DNA from: an uncultured Gemmatimonadota bacterium | Lineage (GTDB): Bacteria; Gemmatimonadota; Gemmatimonadetes; Gemmatimonadales; Gemmatimonadaceae | Reading direction: 5' to 3' | DNA: 32,742 nt | Assembly (NCBI GenBank): GCA_903906325.1 | Contig: CAIVJV010000085.1 | Location: 1 to 32,742 of the forward strand | Shown here: positions 22,097-29,416 of the stretch, piece after piece | Layout of the letters: each line of letters opens with the position of its first letter | How positions within the stretch are numbered: the first letter of the stretch is position 1 | The notes under the pieces: model-generated | What the model was told of the DNA's origin: nothing | The model's input: only the letters and a program-made list of their open reading frames with translations | Database searches by the model: none | Translations under genes and position numbers: made by a program

Positions 22097-23899
22097 ATGC
22101 CGTTCCGACCCCCTTTCGCCCTGCCTCAGGCCATGCGCGCACTCGTCGCCCTCTCCGCCCTCCTCCTCGCCTCCGCCCCCCTCGTCGCGCAGCAGGCCCC
22201 GGCCCAGCCGGCCGGCCCGCGCGCCAGCACCACCGACCCCCGCGCCTCACTCCGGGGGGGCTACCTCGATGCCGGCGTCGCGATCCGGAACATGGAGCTC
22301 GTCTCCACCACGCCGCGCTCCGCCACCTTCACCAACCCGGCGAACCTCGGCGACTTCGGCTTCGTCAACGCCGACCTCGCCTTCCATAAGACCTACGTCT
22401 TCCAGGGCGGCTACTACGGCGTCCAGATCTGGGACGTCGCGAACCCCAAGGCGCCGACGCTCGTGGCCGCGATGGCCTGCCCGGGCGGGCAGGGCGACGT
22501 CTCGGTGCATGGCACCCTCATGTTCATGTCGGTCGAGGAGACCCGCGGGCGCGTCGATTGTGGCACCCAGGGCGTGCGTGACTCGGTGAGCTCGGAGCGC
22601 TTCCGCGGCGTGCGCATCTTCGACATCAGCGACATCACCAAGCCGGTGCAGGTCGCAGCGGTGCAGACCTGCCGTGGCTCGCACACGCACACGCTCCTCG
22701 TGAGCCCGCGCGACAAGCAGAACGTCTATGTGTACGTCTCCGGCACGAGCCCGTCGCGGTCGCCCTCCGAACTGGCGGGCTGCGATCCCCGCGAGACCTC
22801 GGCGACCTCGTCGTACTTCCGGATCGACGTCATCAAGGTCCCGCTCGCGAATCCCGCACAGGCCAAGATCGTGAACTCGCCGCGCGTCTTCGCCGATGCG
22901 GCGGGGAACATGGCGGGGCTCTGGAAGGGCGGGAAGCTCGCCGCCGATGCGCAGGAGACGGCCGAGACCGATCAGTGCCACGACATCACGGTCTACGCGG
23001 AGCTCGATCTCGCCGCGGGGGCCTGCTCGGGGAACGGCATCCTCCTCGACATCAAGGATCCCGCGAACCCGAAGCGCATCGCCGAGGTGAGCGATCCCAA
23101 CTTCGCCTACTGGCACTCGGCGACCTTCAACAATGACGGGTCGACGGTGCTCTTCACCGACGAGTGGGGGGGCGGGGTCTCGCCGCGGTGCCGCGCGACC
23201 GACAACCTGCTCTGGGGCGGCAACGCGTACTATCGACTCGATCGCAAGACCAAGCAGCTCACCCCCGCGGGGTACTTCAAGCTCCCGGCGGCCCAGGGGG
23301 CGCTGGAGAACTGCGTCGCGCACAACGGCTCGCTCATCCCCGTCCCAGGCCGCGACCTCTTCGTCCAGTCGTGGTACCAGGGTGGGATCTCGGTGACCGA
23401 CTTCACCGATCCGGACCGGGTCCGCGAGATCGCGTACTTCGACCGCGGTCCGCTCAATGGGGAGCGGCTGGTCCTCTCGGGGCAGTGGTCCGCCTACTGG
23501 CACAATGGGCGCATCTACGGCTCGGAGATCGCGCGCGGGCTCGACATCCTCGAGCTCACGCCGAGCGGGGAACTGACGCAGAACGAGATCGACGCGGCGA
23601 AGCTCGCGCGCGTGGAGACGTTCAACCCGCAGGATCAGCGGAAGGTGAGCTGGCCGGCGGCGTTCCCCGTCGCGAAGGCGTATGTGGACCAACTCACGCG
23701 GTGGGGCGGGTTGCCGGCGGCGCGGCTCGAGACGGTCACCAAGCAGCTGGCGGAGGCCGAGGCGGCCTCGGGGGCGGCGCGTCGCACCGCGCTGACCACG
23801 CTCGCCAAGGCGCTCGAGCAGGATGCGCGCACCGCCACCGATGCGACGCGCGTGAAGGCGCTCGCCGAGGTCGTCGCACAGCTCGCGGCGTCGCGCTGA
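22097..23899 (+). CDS. Secreted LVIVD-repeat protein
   Basis: A 600-residue exported protein with a signal region ending near APLVAQQ. The mature part is a beta-propeller-like chain of LVIVD-type repeats, seen as YYGVQIWDVANPKAPTLVA, GVRIFDISDITKPVQVAA, GILLDIKDPANPKRIAEVSD and GISVTDFTDPDRVREIAYFD. The block WSAYWHNGRIYGSEIARGLDI is characteristic of this secreted group. Several histidine- or cysteine-rich patches (GSHTHTLL, TDQCHDITVY, YWHSATFNNDG) could bind metal. The C-terminus is a predicted coiled helix (LAEAEAASGAARRTALTTLA). Function is unknown; similar proteins are thought to be surface or periplasmic binding proteins. ATG 22097 is preferred; ATG 22133 would also give a signal peptide. 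Confidence 0.8.
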   Translation: MPFRPPFALPQAMRALVALSALLLASAPLVAQQAPAQPAGPRASTTDPRASLRGGYLDAGVAIRNMELVSTTPRSATFTNPANLGDFGFVNADLAFHKTYVFQGGYYGVQIWDVANPKAPTLVAAMACPGGQGDVSVHGTLMFMSVEETRGRVDCGTQGVRDSVSSERFRGVRIFDISDITKPVQVAAVQTCRGSHTHTLLVSPRDKQNVYVYVSGTSPSRSPSELAGCDPRETSATSSYFRIDVIKVPLANPAQAKIVNSPRVFADAAGNMAGLWKGGKLAADAQETAETDQCHDITVYAELDLAAGACSGNGILLDIKDPANPKRIAEVSDPNFAYWHSATFNNDGSTVLFTDEWGGGVSPRCRATDNLLWGGNAYYRLDRKTKQLTPAGYFKLPAAQGALENCVAHNGSLIPVPGRDLFVQSWYQGGISVTDFTDPDRVREIAYFDRGPLNGERLVLSGQWSAYWHNGRIYGSEIARGLDILELTPSGELTQNEIDAAKLARVETFNPQDQRKVSWPAAFPVAKAYVDQLTRWGGLPAARLETVTKQLAEAEAASGAARRTALTTLAKALEQDARTATDATRVKALAEVVAQLAASR

Positions 23900-23933
23900 C
23901 CCCGACGATTCCCCTCTCACGGAGCGCGTGACG

Positions 23934-24296
23934 ATGACGATCAAGTCCGGAGCCCAGATGATCGCGGAGGCGAAGACCCGCATCCGCGAGGTGAGCGTGC
24001 CGCAGGTGCAGCAGCTGATCGCCGGGGCCGATGCCCCGGTGGTGCTCGACTGCCGCGAGCCGAATGAGACGAACCTCGGGCGGATCCCCGGCGCGGTGGT
24101 GATCCCGCGCGGGACGCTCGAGACCAAGATCGAGGCGGTCGTGCCGCGGGAGCGGGCGCTCATCATCTACTGCGCCGGTGGGAACCGCTCGGCGCTCGCC
24201 GCCGACACCCTCCAGCAGATGGGCTACACCAACGTCGCCTCGATGGCCGGTGGGTGGGGCGCGTGGGTGGCCGCGGGCGGCGCGGTCGAAGGGTGA
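23934..24296 (+). CDS. Single-domain rhodanese-like sulfurtransferase
   Basis: A 120-residue cytoplasmic rhodanese domain. The active-site loop is IIYCAGGNRSALAA, with the catalytic Cys followed by a loop that carries Arg, and the C-terminal MAGGWGAWVAAGG is typical. It would carry sulfane sulfur as a Cys persulfide for detoxification or sulfur delivery. ATG 23934 has GGAG nine bases upstream; GTG 23928 is also possible but too close to the site. The gene follows the LVIVD gene by 34 bases and is followed by the Nudix gene after one base, so it probably belongs to a rhodanese-Nudix-PAP2-regulator unit. Confidence 0.9.
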   Translation: MTIKSGAQMIAEAKTRIREVSVPQVQQLIAGADAPVVLDCREPNETNLGRIPGAVVIPRGTLETKIEAVVPRERALIIYCAGGNRSALAADTLQQMGYTNVASMAGGWGAWVAAGGAVEG

Positions 24297-24297
24297 G

Positions 24298-24897
24298 ATG
24301 ACCGGGGCGACGACGCATCCCTTCGTCGCCCGCGTGTCGCGTGCGCTCGAGGCGCGCGAGGCCCGGCGCGCCGAGCGAGATGCCCCCGTGCGTGAGGCCG
24401 CGGTCACGGTGCTCCTCCGCCCCGCGTGCGAGGCCGGGGCCGAGGTCCTGCTCATCCGGCGGGCCCAGCGCGAGGGCGATCCCTGGAGTGGACAGATCGG
24501 CTTGCCGGGCGGGCGGATCGACCCGAGCGATCCCTCGCTCGAGGCGACCGCCATCCGCGAGATGCACGAGGAGGTCGGCATCGACCTCGCGCGCGCCGGC
24601 GAGATCCTCGGGGAGCTCGATGAGCTCCGGCCGCGCACCCCACATCTGCCGCCGATCATCGTGCGTCCCTACGTCGCCGCCCTGCATGAGCCGATCGCCC
24701 TGCGATTGAACCCGGAGGTCGCGGAGGCGCGGTGGGTCTCGCTCGAGGCCCTCTTCGCCCCGACCGCACGGGTCCGCACCACCGTCACCGTCCGCGGGGT
24801 GACCCTCCCCGTCGAGGCGGTGCAACATGAGACGTTCGTGGTCTGGGGGATGACCGAACGGATCCTCACCGGCTTCGCCGCGGTGATCGGCCGATGA
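24298..24897 (+). CDS. Nudix hydrolase, CoA-pyrophosphatase-like (NudL)
   Basis: A 199-residue Nudix enzyme. The Nudix box runs from GGRIDPSDPS to REMHEEVGI, with the REXXEE core for magnesium binding. Just before it, LLIRRAQREGDPWSGQIGLP corresponds to the NuCoA signature (LLTxR...SGQxxxPGG), pointing to cleavage of coenzyme A or acyl-CoA into 4'-phosphopantetheine and 3',5'-ADP. The start lies one base after the rhodanese stop. Its TGA overlaps the ATG of the PAP2 gene. The adjacency gives no direct clue to substrate, so the CoA assignment rests on the motif. Confidence 0.85.
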   Translation: MTGATTHPFVARVSRALEAREARRAERDAPVREAAVTVLLRPACEAGAEVLLIRRAQREGDPWSGQIGLPGGRIDPSDPSLEATAIREMHEEVGIDLARAGEILGELDELRPRTPHLPPIIVRPYVAALHEPIALRLNPEVAEARWVSLEALFAPTARVRTTVTVRGVTLPVEAVQHETFVVWGMTERILTGFAAVIGR

Positions 24898-25538
24898 CGT
24901 CATCCTCGAACGCCGGGATGCCGCTCCTCGCACATCGCGTCGAGTCGCGCGAGCTCTGGCGCGCGCTCGGCCTCACGCTGGTGCTCTTCGCCGTGGCGTG
25001 GGTGGTGGACCGGGAGGTGTATCAGCGGGTCTCCCTGCCGACGGTCTACGACACGGATTGGGGACGGTTGCTCCGCATCATGGGGTTCCTCCCGACGTGG
25101 ATCGCCCTCGCGGTGGGGATCGCCTTGGCCGAGGGGGAGGATCCGGCGCGGCGCGCGCGGGCCCGGCATCGCGGGTGGCTCCTCTTCTGGGGGGCGGCGG
25201 GATCGGGGATCGCAGCGGAGCTGCTCAAGCTCACGTTGCGTCGCGAGCGTCCAGGGCCGCACGACGGACTCCATGTCTTCCGTGACCTTGCGGAGCGCAC
25301 CTTCAGTTCGGCGGGGCTCGCGCTTCCGAGTTCGCATACCATGGTCGCCTTCGGCGGCGCGGCGATGCTCGCGCGGCTCTATCCCCGGGCGCGCTGGGTG
25401 GGGTACGCCCTCGCCGCCGGCTGCGGGATCAGTCGCGTGCTCCATCGCGCGCATTTCCTGAGCGATGTGGTCCTCGCCGCGGGGATGGGCTGGCTCGTGG
25501 CCGCCCTGCTCGCGCGGCGGTGGGGGAGGGCGGCGTGA
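24894..25538 (+). CDS. PAP2-family membrane phosphatase
   Basis: A 214-residue integral membrane phosphatase with about five hydrophobic segments. The three-part catalytic signature is KLTLRRERP, then PSSHTMVAFGG, then SRVLHRAHFLSDVVLA, giving the KX6RP, PSSH and SRX5HX3D motifs in the right order. Family members remove phosphate from phosphatidic acid, phosphatidylglycerol phosphate or undecaprenyl pyrophosphate on the outer face of the inner membrane; which one cannot be told. The gene overlaps both neighbours by four bases. Because the next operon encodes isoprenoid- or lipid-binding-type proteins, a lipid carrier substrate is tempting, but this is inference only. Confidence 0.9.
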   Translation: MTSSSNAGMPLLAHRVESRELWRALGLTLVLFAVAWVVDREVYQRVSLPTVYDTDWGRLLRIMGFLPTWIALAVGIALAEGEDPARRARARHRGWLLFWGAAGSGIAAELLKLTLRRERPGPHDGLHVFRDLAERTFSSAGLALPSSHTMVAFGGAAMLARLYPRARWVGYALAAGCGISRVLHRAHFLSDVVLAAGMGWLVAALLARRWGRAA

Positions 25539-25957
25539 CGGCGCTGACGCGGCAGGCCGAGGACTACCTCAAGGCGATCTATGCGCTCGAGCTCGGCGGG
25601 ACGCCCGCCGGGACCAACGACATCGCGACGCGACTCGGCGTCGCGGCGCCCAGCGTCAGCGGGATGCTCCGGCGGATGTCGCGCGCGGGGCTGGTGAGCG
25701 TGGAGCGCTACAAGGGGGCGCGGCTCACCGCGGCGGGGCGCCGCGCGGCGCTCGCGTTGGTGCGGCGGCATCGGGTGCTCGAGACCTACCTCGTGCGCCG
25801 GTTGGGATTTCGCGGGGAGGCGGTCCATGCGGAGGCGGAGCGGCTCGAGCATGCGGCGAGCGACGCCCTGATCGATCGCATGGCCGCGGCGCTGGGGGAT
25901 CCCGCCCACGACCCACACGGGGCGCCGATCCCCAAGGCGCGACGCGGGAACCGCTGA
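25535..25957 (+). CDS. DtxR/MntR-family metal-dependent regulator, short form
   Basis: A 140-residue regulator with an N-terminal winged helix (DIATRLGVAAPSVSGMLRRM, then YKGARLTAAGRR) and the metal-binding dimerisation domain (RRHRVLETYL, VHAEAERLEHAAS, DPHGAPIP). It ends right after DPHGAPIP, so the SH3-like third domain of DtxR/IdeR is absent, as in MntR. By alignment with Bacillus MntR, D10, the His of RRHR and the Glu/Glu/His of the later motif match metal ligands. The position of MntR Glu11 is Lys13 here (EDYLKAIY), so the metal site may be altered. GTG 25535 overlaps the PAP2 stop. It may control the operon downstream of the hairpin at 25974. Confidence 0.88.
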   Translation: MTALTRQAEDYLKAIYALELGGTPAGTNDIATRLGVAAPSVSGMLRRMSRAGLVSVERYKGARLTAAGRRAALALVRRHRVLETYLVRRLGFRGEAVHAEAERLEHAASDALIDRMAAALGDPAHDPHGAPIPKARRGNR

Positions 25958-25973
25958 CCGACCTCCGGCATTC

Positions 25974-26004
25974 GTGACGGATAGCCGTCCTGGCTCACCG
26001 TCAC
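25974..26004 (+). promoter_or_regulatory. imperfect palindrome / hairpin between regulator and YceI operon
   Basis: Arms GTGACGG and CCGTCAC (7 bp) continue through an AT/CA mismatch into AGCC/GGCT (4 bp) around the loop GTCCT. It is either a terminator for the upstream operon or an operator. Its place directly after a DtxR-family gene and 22 bases before the yceI ATG makes regulation worth testing; it does not match the published DtxR or MntR boxes. Confidence 0.45.
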
Positions 26005-26026
26005 CCTCTGCTGGAGCTTGACCGTC

Positions 26027-26593
26027 ATGAAGCGTTGGATGCTCGCCCTCGTCGCGATCCCGGCCCTGACCGCCGCCGCGGTGATCCCCCCCAAGACCTA
26101 TGTGCGCGACCAGGCGCACTCGCAGCTCAACTTCGTCGCCGAGTCGCGCATGCTCGACGCGCACGGCACGTTCGATAAGTGGGAGGCCGACATCTCCCTC
26201 GATCCCGCGAACTGGGGCGCCTCCTCGGTGGTGATCACGATCGACACCCGCACCATCAACACCCGCATCGAGCGGCGGGACGCGCACCTCAAGAGCAACG
26301 ACTTCTTCGCCGCCGATTCGTTCCCGACCGCGACCTTCAAGTCGGCGATCGTGAACAAGGTGGGCGAGGATCGCCTCAATATCACCGGCGACCTCACCAT
26401 CCGGGGGAAGACCAAGCGGGTCACCCTGCCGACCCGCCTCGTCTTCTTCGATGCCGCGCGCAGCGTGGGCCGCGTGAAGGGCGAGACGGTGATCAACCGC
26501 AAGGACTTCGGGATCGCCTTCGATTCCAACCTGAATCCGATCAGCGACGAGGTGAAGATCCAGTTCGACGTCGCGTTCACCGAGAAGAAGTAG
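26027..26593 (+). CDS. YceI-family periplasmic lipid/isoprenoid-binding protein
   Basis: A 188-residue exported protein with signal peptide KRWMLALVAIPALTAAAV. The mature domain is the YceI lipocalin-like barrel: YVRDQAHSQLNFVAESRMLD, GTFDKWEADISLDP, VVITIDTRTINTRIERRDAH, LKSNDFFAADSFPTATFKS and ITGDLTIRGKTKRVTLP. Members bind amphiphiles such as polyisoprenoids or ubiquinone. ATG 26027 has a GGAG site about 10 bases upstream. The gene is followed after about 40 bases by the first permease gene, and its operon position suggests it supplies or accepts the substrate of the ABC transporter. The ligand is unknown. Confidence 0.9.
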   Translation: MKRWMLALVAIPALTAAAVIPPKTYVRDQAHSQLNFVAESRMLDAHGTFDKWEADISLDPANWGASSVVITIDTRTINTRIERRDAHLKSNDFFAADSFPTATFKSAIVNKVGEDRLNITGDLTIRGKTKRVTLPTRLVFFDAARSVGRVKGETVINRKDFGIAFDSNLNPISDEVKIQFDVAFTEKK

Positions 26594-26633
26594 CGCCGGT
26601 CGCCGAGCGGCCGTGCGCATCCCCCCCAAGCGC

Positions 26634-27506
26634 ATGATGGTCCGATGGTGGTGCACCCTGACCGGGGCCGTGATCCTCACGGCCCCGGTCGCGCACGTCC
26701 AGGCCCAGCCCGCGCGTCGCACCATCGCGATCGACGAGCGCCTCGCGACCGCCGCCGGCCTCGCGGTCGGTGATTCGGTCCGCCTCGCCCCGACCGCGAG
26801 CGCGCCGACGGGGGCGTGGGTCGGGATCGGGGCGATCACCCGCCGCAGTGCCGACCCCAGCGAGATCGCGCGGAGCGACTACCGGGTGCGGGTGCATCTC
26901 GATCAGTTGCAGGGTCTCACCGGGCTCGGTGACCGGATCGGGCGGTTCGCGGTGATGACGCGGGATGGCGCGGCGGGGGCGCGCGTGAGGGACAGGGTCG
27001 CCACGCCTGATTCCGTCAGCGCCGCCATCAACACCATGGCCTTCGGTTTCCGCGCCTACCCCGCCGCCGCGGTCGCGGTCGAGACCTCGGCGACCTTCCG
27101 TGTGGTGAACCGCTTCCATCGCGCCATCGGGATCATCACGATCGTCGCGAGTGCCATCTTCCTCCTTTGCATCACCCTGCTCAAGGTGGATGAGCGGCGG
27201 CGCGAGGTCGGCGCGCTCCGGTTGATCGGCCTCTCGCGCACGACGGTCGTGCGCTCGGTGATGCTCGAGGCCTCGCTGATCGCTCTCCTCGGGAGCGCGC
27301 TCGGCGCTGGGTTCGGGGCCGCCGCCTCGGCGATCGTGAACTGGTACTACCAAGGGGTCTACGCCACCCCGCTCCGATTCGCCCTCGTCACTCCAGGAAT
27401 CCTCGCGATCGCCATCGGCCTCTCGGTGGTGCTGGGGATCGTGAGTGGCTACCTCGCCGCGCAGCGGCTCGTGCGCACCGCGCCGCTGGAGCTCGTGGGC
27501 CGATGA
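26634..27506 (+). CDS. ABC transporter permease with FtsX domain (first, short)
   Basis: A 290-residue permease. An N-terminal hydrophobic segment (WWCTLTGAVILTAPVAHVQA) could be TM1 or a signal peptide. A short periplasmic domain of about 130 residues follows, then the FtsX domain with three helices. The first begins RAIGIITIVASAIFLLCITL, followed by the coupling segment VDERRREVGALRLIGLSRTT. The C-terminus AQRLVRTAPLELVGR is typical. The periplasmic domain is shorter than in MacB or LolC/E, so it is a reduced member. Starts at GTG 26613 or ATG 26637 are possible; no Shine-Dalgarno decides. It overlaps the next permease by four bases. Confidence 0.82.
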   Translation: MMVRWWCTLTGAVILTAPVAHVQAQPARRTIAIDERLATAAGLAVGDSVRLAPTASAPTGAWVGIGAITRRSADPSEIARSDYRVRVHLDQLQGLTGLGDRIGRFAVMTRDGAAGARVRDRVATPDSVSAAINTMAFGFRAYPAAAVAVETSATFRVVNRFHRAIGIITIVASAIFLLCITLLKVDERRREVGALRLIGLSRTTVVRSVMLEASLIALLGSALGAGFGAAASAIVNWYYQGVYATPLRFALVTPGILAIAIGLSVVLGIVSGYLAAQRLVRTAPLELVGR

Positions 27507-28691
27507 TCCCCCGCCTCGCCCTCGCCGCCCTCACGCGGCGCCGCGGCCGCACCGCGCTCACCATCGCCGGCGTCGCCGTCGCCACCGCGATGCTCCTCGA
27601 CATGGTGATGCTCGGCTCCGGGATGCGCGAGAGCTTCCGCGGTTTCATCGAGCAGCAGGGGTTCCAGCTCCGTCTCACCCCGCGTGGGACGATGCCGTTC
27701 GACTCCGAGGCGACCGTCGGTGGGGCGGCGGCGCTCGTCGCCCGGATCGCGGAGGACCCGGATGTCGTCGCGGTCGCCCCCGTGCTCGGTGCCAAGCTCT
27801 TCACCCCGCGTGCGGACTCGGTGGTCCCCGCCTTCCTCCTGGGGATCGATCCCAGGGTGCAGGGGGATTACGTGCTCGCCGAGGGGCGTGACATCGGGGC
27901 ACCGGATGAGATGGTGGTGAATGGCGCCTGGCTCGCGGCGACCGGGGTGCGGCTCGGTGACACGCTCCGCGTGGCCGCCGGGTATGACGCACAACTGCGG
28001 CGGTTCTCCGGCGAGCGCACGGTGCGCGTGGTCGGACGGGGGCGGTTCTTCATGCTCGCCGGCGGGGAGAAGGTCGCGGCGCTGCCGATCGCCACGGTGC
28101 AGGCGATGGGGGGGGGCGGAGCAACGGGACCGCCTCTCGGTCGTGCTCGTCGCCACGCGGCCGGGCGCGGCGGTCGAGCGCGTGGGGCGACGGATCGAGG
28201 CGAGCGACACGCGCGTGAGCGCGCTCTCCACCGAGGCGGCCCTGCGCTTCGTCGACGAGCGGCTCAGCTACTTCCGGCAACTCGCCTTCATCCTCGCGTC
28301 GGTCTCGTTGCTCACGGGGTTCCTCCTCGTCACCACGCTCGTCACCGTCTCGGTGAACGAGCGGATCGGGGAGATCGCGGTGATGCGGGCGATCGGCATC
28401 GCACGCGAGCGCATCGTGCTCCAGGTGATGCTCGAGGGGCTCGTCCTCTCGGTGATCGGCGCGGTCCTGGGCCTCGGGCTCGGACTCGTCACCGCCCAAT
28501 GGCTCAACGGGATCCTCTCGGCCTTCCCGGGACTCCCCGCCGCGTTCGACTTCTTCCGCTTCGAGCCCTCGGCGGCGGTCCGCTCGCTCGGGCTCATCAT
28601 CGGCTGTGGGATCGGCGCCGGGCTCTGGCCCGCGTGGCGCGCGACGACCCTCTCCATCGCCCAGACCCTCCGCGAGGAGGCGGTCGCATGA
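27503..28691 (+). pseudogene. ABC transporter permease with FtsX domain (second), frameshifted at a G9 tract
   Basis: A MacB/LolC-type permease interrupted by a frameshift. The N-terminal part begins MIPRLALAALTRRRGRTALT with TM1 (IAGVAVATAMLLDMVMLG), then a MacB-PCD-like periplasmic domain to ALPIATVQAMGG. The rest continues in another frame as AEQRDRLSVVLVATRPGAAV, reaching three C-terminal helices (LAFILASVSLLTGFLLVTTL, VMLEGLVLSVIGAVLGLGLG and one near the end). The nine G at 28108-28116 are one too many; eight would give 395 residues in one frame, ending at a TGA that overlaps the ATPase ATG. The uninterrupted frame that instead reads on into the ATPase is not a real fusion. A sequencing error, a mutation or phase variation are the alternatives. 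Confidence 0.85.
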
Positions 28692-29410
28692 CCCCATCGC
28701 ATCCCGTCCTCTCCGCTCGCGACCTCCGGCGCGCCTATCTCGTGGCCGGTGCGCCGGTCGAGGCGGTGCGCGGCCTCTCCCTCGAGGTCCAGGCCGGGGA
28801 GTGGGTCGCGATCGTCGGACCGTCGGGGTGCGGCAAATCCACGTTGCTCAATCTCCTCGGCGCGATCGACCGGCCGACGAGTGGGCAGCTCCTCATCCGC
28901 GGGCGGGACGTCGCGAGGATGGGGGACGTCGAGGCGACGCGGTTCCGGCTCACCGGGATCGGCTTCGTCTTTCAGCGTTTCTATCTGATGCCCACGCTCT
29001 CGGCGGCGGAGAACGTGGAGCTCCCGATGGCGGAGGCCAAGGTCCCACGCGCCGTGCGCGAGGCGCGGGCGCGGGAGCTCCTCACGTACGTCGGGCTCGG
29101 CGGGCGTACCGATCACCGGCCGTTCCAGCTCTCCGGTGGCGAGCAGCAGCGCGTCGCCGTCGCGCGGGCCTTGGCGAACCGGCCGGCCCTCCTCCTCGCG
29201 GATGAACCCACCGGCGAGCTCGATGCGCGCACCGGGGAGGAGATGATCGCCCTCTTCGATCGCCTCAATCGCGACGGCACCACGATCGTCACCGTCACGC
29301 ATGATGAGGAGTTGGCCCAGGCGGCGCGGCGGGTGATCCATATGCGCGATGGGGTGATCGTCGACGACCAGGTGCGGCGGCCGCTGGACCCCGCGCCGCG
29401 CTCCGCGTAA
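28688..29410 (+). CDS. ABC transporter ATPase, LolD/MacB-like
   Basis: A 240-residue ATPase subunit. Walker A is GPSGCGKSTLLNLL, the Q-loop region reads VFQRFYLMPTLSAAENVELP, the signature is LSGGEQQRVAVARAL, Walker B is LLLADEPTGELD, and the H-loop is VTVTHDEELA. This profile is the LolD/MacB/FtsE group, which works with FtsX-type permeases in mechanotransmission and does not itself translocate substrate through a channel. It probably energises the two flanking permeases. ATG 28688 overlaps the stop of the second permease, and a six-base gap separates it from the fused AttH-like gene. Confidence 0.93.
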   Translation: MTPSHPVLSARDLRRAYLVAGAPVEAVRGLSLEVQAGEWVAIVGPSGCGKSTLLNLLGAIDRPTSGQLLIRGRDVARMGDVEATRFRLTGIGFVFQRFYLMPTLSAAENVELPMAEAKVPRAVREARARELLTYVGLGGRTDHRPFQLSGGEQQRVAVARALANRPALLLADEPTGELDARTGEEMIALFDRLNRDGTTIVTVTHDEELAQAARRVIHMRDGVIVDDQVRRPLDPAPRSA

Positions 29411-29416
29411 CGCGCG

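Noticed and set aside
22247..24166. A 639-residue minus-strand frame opposite the LVIVD gene
   Set aside because: It has no recognisable domain, spans two genes on the other strand and has shadow-like Arg/Asp composition.
27503..29410. A 635-residue open frame joining permease and ABC ATPase
   Set aside because: The middle (about 28117-28687) is translated out of frame and is Arg/His/Gly-rich nonsense, while the true permease continues in another frame; the fusion results from the G9 indel.
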